Below, piece by piece: positions 7,024-13,918 of a stretch of DNA of 39,244 nt. The notes below the pieces were generated by a model. The model was not told the DNA's origin. It searched no databases and worked only from the letters and a program-made list of their open reading frames with translations. Numbering within the stretch: the stretch's first letter is position 1; every line of letters begins with the position of its first letter. Both the position numbers and the translations under genes were made by a program. Source of the DNA: Thermodesulfovibrionales bacterium (GTDB lineage: Bacteria; Nitrospirota; Thermodesulfovibrionia; Thermodesulfovibrionales; UBA6898); assembly GCA_020056455.1 (NCBI GenBank), contig JAGVHR010000235.1:1-39244 (forward strand), read 5' to 3'.

Positions 7024-8598
7024 ATGAAAAAAATCGAAATATACGATACCACGCTCAGGGACGGGGCCCAGTCAGAGGATGTATCTTTCTCTGTTGAGGA
7101 CAAGCTCAGGATAACCGGGAAGCTCGACGAACTCGGACTGCACTATATCGAGGGCGGCTATCCTGGCTCGAATCCCCGCGACCTGGAATTCTTCAGAAAG
7201 GCTGCAAAACTTAAACTTGCCAATGCAAAACTCGTGAGTTTCGGCAGTACTCACAGGCCAAAGAAGAAGGCTTCAAAGGATGAGACTCTCAAGGCGCTTC
7301 TTGATGCGAATACCTCTGTGATAACGATTTTTGGCAAGACCTGGGATTTTCACGTGAAGGAGGCGCTTAAGGTCCCACTCAGGGAAAATCTCGAAATCAT
7401 CCATGACTCGGTTGCTTTTTTGAAAAAACGCACTGACAAGGTTTTTTTTGACGCGGAACATTTCTTTGACGGTTATAAACGTAACCAGGAATATGCGTTG
7501 CAATGTCTTGAGGCGGCCCATGATGCCGGGGCTGAATGCCTGGTGCTCTGCGATACCAACGGAGGCTGCACGCCTTCGGAAATCAGGGAGATTGTCAGGA
7601 AGGTGAAGAAGGCCTGCTCTGCACCGCTCGGTATTCATGTGCATAACGACAGTGACTGTGCTGTTGCAAACTCAATAGTGTCCGTTGAAGAGGGCGTAAC
7701 GCAGGTCCAGGGCACGATCAACGGCCTTGGTGAACGCTGCGGCAATGCCAATCTTATCTCGATCATTCCCAATATTCAGCTGAAGCTCGGCATGAAATGC
7801 CTTGCTGACAAGAAGCTTGAAAAGTTACGTGAAGTATCGCGGTTTGTAAATGAGATCGCAAATTTGAGGCACTTCAAGCGGCAGCCTTACACAGGAGACA
7901 GCGCCTTTGCCCATAAAGCAGGCATGCATGTGAGCGCGATCCTGAAGCATTCCGAGACCTATGAACATATCAGCCCGGCCCTTGTAGGCAATTCACAGCG
8001 CATTCTCATCTCTGATCTGGCAGGCAGGGCGAATATCCTCAGAAAAGCAGAGGAGTTCGGTATCAAACTCTCAAACGATTCTGTGCAGCTTATCGATATC
8101 ATTACTCAGCTTAAGGAGCTTGAAAGCCAGGGCTTCCAGTTCGAAGGAGCAGAGGCGTCCTTTGAACTGCTCATGAAAAAAGCCCTTGGCCTGCACAAGA
8201 GGTTCTTTGACCTTATAGGGTTCAGGGTGATCATCGAAAAGAGGAAAGAGGGTGATGAGTCCCTGAGCGAGGCGACGATTATGGTCAGGGTGAGCGGGCA
8301 TGTTGAGCACACCGCTGCTACGGGGCACGGTCCTGTAAACGCTCTTGACAACGCACTGCGCAAGGCGCTTGAGAAGTTTTATCCTGTTCTCCGTGAAGTG
8401 AAACTGCTTGATTATAAGGTGCGCGTGTTAACAGCCGGCAAGGGCACAACAGCCAGGGTAAGGGTCCTGGTGGAATCCGGCGACAAAGAGGGCCGCTGGG
8501 GAACTGTCGGCGTGTCGGAGAACATAATCGAGGCCTCTTATCAGGCCCTTGTCGACAGCGTGGAATATAAGATGCTCAAGGAAGAACAGTTGTCTTAG
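7024..8598 (+). CDS. cimA: (R)-citramalate synthase
   Basis: The 524-residue protein is a DRE-TIM metallolyase. DTTLRDGAQ (residues 8-16) supplies the metal and substrate residues, HVHND is the metal-binding histidine motif, and NGLGERCGNANL is the acetyl-CoA region. A C-terminal LeuA-type allosteric domain covers about residues 395-520. The length and the early EGGYPGSNPRD segment fit the long CimA family (TIGR00977) rather than 2-isopropylmalate or homocitrate synthase. CimA condenses pyruvate with acetyl-CoA and so makes 2-oxobutyrate for isoleucine without threonine deaminase. It ends the aspartate-family operon. Its stop codon interlocks tail-to-tail with that of motB (4-bp overlap), and no terminator is visible between them. 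Confidence 0.9.
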   Translation: MKKIEIYDTTLRDGAQSEDVSFSVEDKLRITGKLDELGLHYIEGGYPGSNPRDLEFFRKAAKLKLANAKLVSFGSTHRPKKKASKDETLKALLDANTSVITIFGKTWDFHVKEALKVPLRENLEIIHDSVAFLKKRTDKVFFDAEHFFDGYKRNQEYALQCLEAAHDAGAECLVLCDTNGGCTPSEIREIVRKVKKACSAPLGIHVHNDSDCAVANSIVSVEEGVTQVQGTINGLGERCGNANLISIIPNIQLKLGMKCLADKKLEKLREVSRFVNEIANLRHFKRQPYTGDSAFAHKAGMHVSAILKHSETYEHISPALVGNSQRILISDLAGRANILRKAEEFGIKLSNDSVQLIDIITQLKELESQGFQFEGAEASFELLMKKALGLHKRFFDLIGFRVIIEKRKEGDESLSEATIMVRVSGHVEHTAATGHGPVNALDNALRKALEKFYPVLREVKLLDYKVRVLTAGKGTTARVRVLVESGDKEGRWGTVGVSENIIEASYQALVDSVEYKMLKEEQLS

Positions 8599-9290
8599 GG
8601 CTTCAGTCTTATCTCCACCCTCCTGTTTTCAGCCCTGCTCTCAGGGGTGTCATTGGGTAACAGAGGTCTGAGCTCAGCATTGCCCTTCACATAAAAACGG
8701 GCCGGGTTTATCCCTTGTTTTTTGATGAAATATTTGAGTACCTTTGTGGCACGGTCTACTGATAGTTCCCAGTTGGAGGGGTAAAGAGGTGTGCTGATAG
8801 GCTGATTGTCAGTATGACCGTCGATTTCCACCTGGAATTGGGGGTGATTTCGTATCATGCCGCCGATCTTATCAAGTATAGGCTCAAACGAATGCAGTAT
8901 GTCCGCCTCACCTGGGCTGAAAGTCACCTTTTCTTTCAGAGTTATGATTACCTCACCTTTGACGGTACGGACGGACACCCCCTCCTGCATTTTCAGGTCT
9001 TCGATTATGGAAGACATTCCGTAGCCTGGTTCCTCATAAGCTGCAGGCCGGGCTGATTTATTATGATCTGAGGGTTGAATAGCCGCATTTTTTTGCTCAG
9101 GCGTCTTCTGCGCAGTCAGATTCCCTGCGGTGAGGGCAAAGACAAAAAAGACCAGGAGCAGGGTCAGCAGATCGCTGAGGGTTATGAGCCAGTTGCTGTC
9201 CGTATCTATGGAGGCGCCGGTTTTAGCCATGAGCCTCCTGTACGGAGAGGGAATCCATTCTGTCTTTTTCACTGTTTTGCCGACCTCCAT
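8595..9290 (-). CDS. motB: Flagellar motor stator protein MotB (OmpA-family peptidoglycan anchor)
   Basis: This 231-residue protein has one N-terminal membrane segment at about residues 34-56. It contains Asp40 in WLITLSDLLTLL, the ion-carrying aspartate of MotB/PomB. A plug/linker region follows, then an OmpA-like domain with GHTDNQPIS, NWELSVDRA and RAENRRVEI, which binds peptidoglycan. With MotA it forms the stator that turns ion flow into rotation. ATG at 9290 gives a normal cytoplasmic tail; ATG at 9229 is an alternative. The gene follows motA by 38 bp. Whether the coupling ion is H+ or Na+ cannot be decided by eye. Its 3' end interlocks with cimA. Confidence 0.9.
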   Translation of the reverse strand: MEVGKTVKKTEWIPSPYRRLMAKTGASIDTDSNWLITLSDLLTLLLVFFVFALTAGNLTAQKTPEQKNAAIQPSDHNKSARPAAYEEPGYGMSSIIEDLKMQEGVSVRTVKGEVIITLKEKVTFSPGEADILHSFEPILDKIGGMIRNHPQFQVEIDGHTDNQPISTPLYPSNWELSVDRATKVLKYFIKKQGINPARFYVKGNAELRPLLPNDTPESRAENRRVEIRLKP

Positions 9291-9328
9291 CTGAATTTCA
9301 CCAGTGCCATTACTTTTCGTTCAGATAG

Positions 9329-10114
9329 TCATATCTCCCTGACAGACAGGACAGTATCAGCCCTCCGTGGGTCGGTATTTCCTATGCTGTCATATCCCTG
9401 AAGCCTTTCTTCTATCTTCATGGGGTGTTCTCCATTATGTATGGCAAGTATGCCCTCCATGGTCATATTCATCAATATTTCGGAGACCACAGACCTGTCA
9501 GTCACTCTTGCGCCCAGGGGCAGCATGAAGAGGTTTGAAATGACCACTCCGTAAAGGGTTGACATAAGAGCGCCTGCCATAAGTGGGGCCAGAGCGTCTA
9601 CAGAATGCAGATTGCTGAACATCCTGATTAGGATTATTACGGTGCCTACCAGCCCGAAGGCAGGAGTCAGCCGCGCCATGGTTTTCAGGATATTCTGGCT
9701 TGTATTGTAATTTACAATTCGTACAGCCATCTCCCGTTCCATGCTTTGTCGAATGTCTTCCTCACTATGATTGTTTATCAGAAGTTCAAGGCCGAACCTG
9801 AGAAAATCGTTGTCTATATCCTTTATCCTGCGTTCCATTGCCCTTATGTCAGCTCTCCTGTAAATCCTGGATAGTCCTGTTATTTCAATCAGGAGATCCT
9901 CCCTTTCACGCTGGTCCCTGAAGGTCTCGATAATGTCTCTAACAGAGCTGCGTATCTTGCTGAAAGGGAAGCCTATGAACAGAGAGCAGATGCTGCCTCC
10001 AAGAACTATGATCGCAGCGTCAGGGTTAAGGACAGACAGGCCGGAGTCCCTGAACATCAGTCCTACAAAAAGGGCCATGCCGCACATCAGTAATCCGCCT
10101 ATAACAAAATTCAT
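9329..10114 (-). CDS. motA: Flagellar motor stator protein MotA
   Basis: The 261-residue protein has four hydrophobic stretches. The first pair lies at the N-terminus and the second pair in TPAFGLVGTVIIL and LMAGALMSTLYGVVISNLF, separated by a charged cytoplasmic loop (RRADIRAMERRIKDID). The family TPAFGLVGT and ALxSTLYGVxxAN patterns with their conserved proline are present. ATG at 10114 is chosen over the upstream in-frame start at 10267. It has a textbook AGGAGGTGG just before it, matches the usual 250-260 residue length, and lies downstream of a sigma-54 site. It is co-transcribed with motB. Confidence 0.93.
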   Translation of the reverse strand: MNFVIGGLLMCGMALFVGLMFRDSGLSVLNPDAAIIVLGGSICSLFIGFPFSKIRSSVRDIIETFRDQREREDLLIEITGLSRIYRRADIRAMERRIKDIDNDFLRFGLELLINNHSEEDIRQSMEREMAVRIVNYNTSQNILKTMARLTPAFGLVGTVIILIRMFSNLHSVDALAPLMAGALMSTLYGVVISNLFMLPLGARVTDRSVVSEILMNMTMEGILAIHNGEHPMKIEERLQGYDSIGNTDPRRADTVLSVREI

Positions 10115-10158
10115 CTGCCACCTCCTGGAGATTTGGATGTTTCCAATATCAAAGAGAA

Positions 10159-10174
10159 AGCAACTGCCGTGCCA
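10159..10174 (-). promoter_or_regulatory. Sigma-54 (-24/-12) promoter of motAB
   Basis: Reading the minus strand, the site is TGGCACGGCAGTTGCT. It matches the consensus TGGCACG-N4-TTGCW at every specified base with correct spacing. Transcription should begin near 10148, giving a 34-nt leader with AGGAGGTGG before the motA ATG at 10114. A sigma-54 activator is needed but none is encoded in the window. Confidence 0.72.
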
Positions 10175-10395
10175 GGGCTCATTGGCTCTGATTGTCAACA
10201 ATAAATTCGCCGGCAGGCGGAAACACCCCCTGACCAGAAGAATATTTTTCCCTGTGTAAGGGTACATTTTTCCCTCTGCGCATTGATCTTTGAGGATAAT
10301 TTCCTTCGTCTCAAGCGTAGGAAAATTTCAGGGAGATTTCGATGGTCAGGTACGAGGACTTATAAGAGGGTCTCGGGCAATTTTCAGTTAATGTC

Positions 10396-10485
<90 letters not shown>

Positions 10486-10605
10486 ATTTTTTAGAAGTGA
10501 ATTATACCATATTTAACGTATTGCCTTTCTGCTCCTTTCCCTGTCAAGGATAAGGTCTTCTTCAAAGGCTTTATTGATGATTTCATCTCAAGGCGTGAAA
10601 GGGTT

Positions 10606-11379
10606 TTAAGTTCTTCGGCGATCTTTTTTCTTCCAGTCTTTATGTGCCTTGTCTTTAATATGGTCCACATCTATCCTGTTTTTTATATCAGATGGAACGC
10701 AGGCCATATACTCAGGAAGAAATTTTGAATCAACCCATGCCTCTGCGCCGAGTTCAAGCCCATTGCGATAAAACCTTGCGAGGTCTTTTATAATCCCGGC
10801 AATATTTGGGGCGCCGTATAATTTTGTCTGATCAAGGTCAATAAAAAAAATACTCATTGCATCCGGATTCTCCTGCACAAGAATATTGGACCATTTCAGG
10901 TCTCCGTGAACTGCTCCGGCCAAATGCCAGTCGGCCACATTCCTGGCGAGCAGGCATGCGATATTTTCGTATTTGCTTAATTGCGGGTTATTGAATATAT
11001 GGACAAGATTCATCGAATTTTCTATTACAGAACTGAGGTAAAAGGAATTTCTCTGTTTCCAGGTGAGTTCTATGCAGGCAAAGGGTTCCGGCACCGGGAG
11101 CCCCATTTCCCAAAGCCTAAGATTTATTTTATAGAGGTGCTGCGCCCTGCTGCCGAAGACGAGCTTTGCGAGGAAGTGAAAAAAACCCTTGTAATTGAAC
11201 CTCTTTACCAATAGGTCATGGGGAAGCCCTGTATACCTGCCTGCGAGAATGCCGACAGTCGTTGACACATCATGCTTCTCCAGCACGAACGACTCCTCCC
11301 TGTTGCTGATTATCCGCTCCAGATTGGCAGACAGCAGAAAGGGATTATCAGACAAAAGGCGTAGAAATTTGCGCGGCAT
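10606..11379 (-). CDS. WaaP/InaA-like lipopolysaccharide core kinase family protein
   Basis: The 257-residue protein is a small protein-kinase-fold enzyme. A likely ATP lysine is in LLVKRF (Lys59). The catalytic loop is AGAVHGDLKWSNIL (His158, Asp160, Lys162, Asn165), and a DLD metal motif sits at 181-183. The HGDLK-N plus DLD pattern and the size match the Kdo/WaaP/RfaY group, which phosphorylates sugars of the LPS inner core at the cytoplasmic membrane. The substrate is not readable from sequence. It lies alone, 120 bp beyond tRNA-Ser, and diverges from the ugd region across a 383-bp gap rich in repeats. Family call good, substrate unknown. Confidence 0.72.
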   Translation of the reverse strand: MPRKFLRLLSDNPFLLSANLERIISNREESFVLEKHDVSTTVGILAGRYTGLPHDLLVKRFNYKGFFHFLAKLVFGSRAQHLYKINLRLWEMGLPVPEPFACIELTWKQRNSFYLSSVIENSMNLVHIFNNPQLSKYENIACLLARNVADWHLAGAVHGDLKWSNILVQENPDAMSIFFIDLDQTKLYGAPNIAGIIKDLARFYRNGLELGAEAWVDSKFLPEYMACVPSDIKNRIDVDHIKDKAHKDWKKKDRRRT

Positions 11380-11409
11380 ATAGTGATGTATCCTTTTTAA
11401 AAAGCACTT

Positions 11410-11604
11410 GAGGCACTTGCAAAAGTATCAGAATTCCTATTTTATCTTGCGGAGGCGTTTTTATAATACCATTGAGGCCCTTGCAAAAGTAAAAAACACA
11501 AGGTTGCCATTTCGACCAAAGGAAAAAATCTTATGTTTATCAACACGATGAAAGATTCCTCATTTCATTCGGAATGACTGAATTGGTACTTTTGCAAGAG
11601 GCTC
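11410..11604. repeat. MITE-like inverted-repeat element, copy 1 (with an extra outer end)
   Basis: The left end GAGGCCCTTGCAAAAGT (11474-11490) and right end ACTTTTGCAAGAGGCTC (11588-11604) are inverted copies matching at 15 of 17 positions. Inside is the segment AAAGATTCCTCATTTC followed by TCGGAATGAC. A second left-type end, GAGGCACTTGCAAAAGT, lies at 11410-11426. Its flank, running on to GAATTCC, matches the right end of copy 2, so an older or truncated element seems to adjoin. The 383-bp gap 11380-11762 holds no gene. Besides this element it has only a TATAAT at 11726-11731 before ugd. Confidence 0.7.
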
Positions 11605-11762
11605 CACTCAGTCCTGACTTTGTCCGGCTTGCCACAAATAGAAGAGGCCTGCGATAGAGCGCCCGGCAATGCGGCTGGGCACACACGGACCCATGAACCG
11701 TGCAGAATATTTGGATATATTCTTGTATAATACATAACCAATTGCAATAATCTGGAGGTAAT

Positions 11763-13067
11763 ATGCATATCGGAGTCATAGGAACAGGATATGTCGGGCT
11801 CGTCACAGGGGCCTGTTTTGCCGAATTCGGCGTTTCAGTCACCTGCATAGACAAGGACGCAAAAAAAATCAGGTCCCTGAAAAAAGGGGAGATACCTTTT
11901 TTTGAACCCGGTCTTGGCGATCTTGTCAGGAAGAATGTCAAGAACAACCGCCTCAGGTTTTCAACAAAGATTCAGGATGCCATTGACTCCTGCCTGGTCA
12001 TCTTCATTGCGGTGGGCACACCGCCGCGGGGAGACGGTTCAGCGGATATGCGTTATGTGGAGGAGGTGGCTGCTGAGATCGCCCAGGGCATCCGGGACTA
12101 TAAGGTGATAGTCACCAAGAGCACAGTGCCTGTTGGCACCGGCGCCAGGATCAGACAGATCATCTCGAAGCGGCTTAAGGAGCAGGTGGATTTCGATATC
12201 GTATCTAATCCTGAATTCCTTCGGGAAGGTTCTGCGATCGAGGATTTTATGCGTCCCAACAGGGTAGTGCTGGGAACTTCGAGCCAGCAGGCAATCGCGA
12301 TCATGAAGGACCTGTATAGTCCGCTCTATCTTATAGAGACCCCGTTTGTGATCACCAATGTTGAGACTGCCGAACTTATCAAATACGCTTCGAATTCTTT
12401 TCTTGCTGTTAAAATATCCTTTATCAACGAGATGTCCAACCTCTGTGACAGGGTCGGCGCTGATGTCCATATGGTTGCAAAAGGCATGGGGCTTGACCAT
12501 CGGATTGGAGGGAAGTTTCTCCACCCTGGTCCGGGCTTTGGCGGGTCGTGTTTTCCAAAGGACACGAGGGCGCTGATGACCATCGCGCGGGACAATAATG
12601 TCGAACTTGGAGTGGTCGGGGCAGCGGTTGAGGCCAACGAACGGCAGAAGCTGATTGTCTCTGAAAAGATACGACATGAACTTGGACAGATCAGGGGAAA
12701 AACCGTAGCTTTGCTCGGTCTTTCTTTCAAGCCTAATACCAATGATATGCGCGAAGCGCCTTCGGTCCGAATCATCGAACATCTCCTTAAGGCAAAGGCG
12801 AAGGTGACGGCTTATGATCCGATCGCCATGGAAGACGCAAAAGCGATTTTCAGCGCAGGCGTGAAGTTTGCTGCAAATGCCTACGACTGTGCAAAAGGCG
12901 CAGATGCGCTCGTTATCGTGACTGAATGGAACGAGTTCAGAAACCTCGACCTGTTGAAACTGAAGGGGCTGCTGAAAGAGCCTCTCTTTTTCGATCTGCG
13001 TAATATTTACGACCCTGCAAAGATGAAGAAACTCGGTTTCAGGTATTTCTGTATCGGCAGGAATTAG
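11763..13067 (+). CDS. ugd: UDP-glucose 6-dehydrogenase
   Basis: The 434-residue protein has an N-terminal Rossmann motif GTGYVG (residues 7-12), a central dimer helix region and the catalytic Cys263 in FGGSCFPKD. A C-terminal UDP-binding domain contains GLSFKPNTNDMREAPS. It oxidises UDP-glucose to UDP-glucuronate with two NAD+, feeding capsule, exopolysaccharide or LPS sugars. Length is normal. The start is ATG at 11763 behind CTGGAGG. A TATAAT at 11726-11731 could be its -10 box, but no good -35 matches it. It precedes fliA by 71 bp; co-transcription with fliA is possible. Confidence 0.94.
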   Translation: MHIGVIGTGYVGLVTGACFAEFGVSVTCIDKDAKKIRSLKKGEIPFFEPGLGDLVRKNVKNNRLRFSTKIQDAIDSCLVIFIAVGTPPRGDGSADMRYVEEVAAEIAQGIRDYKVIVTKSTVPVGTGARIRQIISKRLKEQVDFDIVSNPEFLREGSAIEDFMRPNRVVLGTSSQQAIAIMKDLYSPLYLIETPFVITNVETAELIKYASNSFLAVKISFINEMSNLCDRVGADVHMVAKGMGLDHRIGGKFLHPGPGFGGSCFPKDTRALMTIARDNNVELGVVGAAVEANERQKLIVSEKIRHELGQIRGKTVALLGLSFKPNTNDMREAPSVRIIEHLLKAKAKVTAYDPIAMEDAKAIFSAGVKFAANAYDCAKGADALVIVTEWNEFRNLDLLKLKGLLKEPLFFDLRNIYDPAKMKKLGFRYFCIGRN

Positions 13068-13138
13068 GGAGTCGGCAGTAGTCAGAAACTGAAGCGAGGC
13101 AGTTGCCGGGAATAATAGATGCATCAACATAATGGGAG

Positions 13139-13897
13139 ATGCCGGGAAAGGTGACAGGATATAAAGCAGTATTTTCTGAGGAAGATAAAGAAAAAATCAT
13201 CAGGGATTTCCTTCCGTTTATAAAATATACGGCAAACCGTTTTTCATGGCGGCTTCCGCCTCAAATGACCGTCGACGATCTCATCAGCAGCGGCCTCATG
13301 GGTTTGCTTGACGCGCTTGAAAAATTCGAGCACGGCAGAGTCAAGCTCAGGACATATGCCGAATTCAGGATAAAAGGGTCAATGCTCGACGAACTCAGGT
13401 CCGTGGACTGGGTGCCCAGATCCATGAAGCAGAAGATCAATGAGATCAAGACGGCCCACGGCAGTCTCGAAAAGAAACTCGGACGCATGCCTGACGATGA
13501 AGAAGTTGCTGAAATGCTTGAAATTTCCCTCGATGAGTATTATAAGACCCTCCAGAGCGCAAACGGCGCAATATCACTTCGCTTTGAGGATTTTGAGGAT
13601 GGCGGCCCGAATGAGGGCCTGAATATCCTTGAATGTATCCCTGACCGGCAGGCCAGGAGCCCGCTTGCCATGCTTGAGGAGGCTGATCAAAAAAAGGTCC
13701 TTGCCCGCTTTATCTCGGCACTCCCTGAAAAGGAAAAGCTGCTACTTTCGCTTTACTACTGGGATGAGTTGACCATGAAGGAGATTGGAAAAGTCATGAA
13801 ACTGACGGAGGGCAGGGTCTGCCAGCTCCATAGCCAGGCATTAATACGGCTTAAGGCCAGGATGTCAAATGAGATGTCGGTTAAAGAAACCGACTGA
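13139..13897 (+). CDS. fliA: Flagellar sigma factor FliA (sigma-28)
   Basis: This 252-residue sigma-70-family protein has region 2 (DLISSGLMGLLDALEKF, then the promoter-melting RTYAEFRIKGSMLDELRSVDWVPRS). That wording is typical of FliA/WhiG. Region 3 follows (EIKTAHGSLEKKLGRMPDDEEVAEML), then region 4 with a helix-turn-helix (LTMKEIGKVMKLTEGRVCQLHSQALIRLK). It directs transcription of late flagellar and chemotaxis genes and is inhibited by FlgM, encoded at 31389. The ATG at 13139 sits directly against GGGAG. The in-frame GTG at 13151 has better spacing to that site and may be the true start. A sigma-28-type promoter follows immediately downstream. Confidence 0.93.
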   Translation: MPGKVTGYKAVFSEEDKEKIIRDFLPFIKYTANRFSWRLPPQMTVDDLISSGLMGLLDALEKFEHGRVKLRTYAEFRIKGSMLDELRSVDWVPRSMKQKINEIKTAHGSLEKKLGRMPDDEEVAEMLEISLDEYYKTLQSANGAISLRFEDFEDGGPNEGLNILECIPDRQARSPLAMLEEADQKKVLARFISALPEKEKLLLSLYYWDELTMKEIGKVMKLTEGRVCQLHSQALIRLKARMSNEMSVKETD

Positions 13898-13909
13898 ACA
13901 GGCCGATTA
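13882..13909 (+). promoter_or_regulatory. Sigma-28 (FliA)-type promoter for the chemotaxis operon
   Basis: TAAA (13882-13885), 16 bp, then GCCGATTA (13902-13909) resembles the sigma-28 consensus TAAA-N15-GCCGATAA, with one mismatch and one extra spacer base. It spans the end of fliA and precedes the HEAT-repeat gene, whose ATG at 13919 would lie about 3 bases after the predicted transcript start. Confidence 0.5.
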
Positions 13910-13918
13910 ATATAAATT

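Noticed and set aside
13081-13092. GTCAGAAACTGA here and its exact complement at 17376-17387, both in gaps
   Set aside because: A 12-base match between strands is expected many times by chance in 39 kb, and the flanks do not match.
12039-13130. 363-residue minus-strand ORF opposite ugd
   Set aside because: ugd on the plus strand has full family motifs over the same bases; the antisense product shows none.
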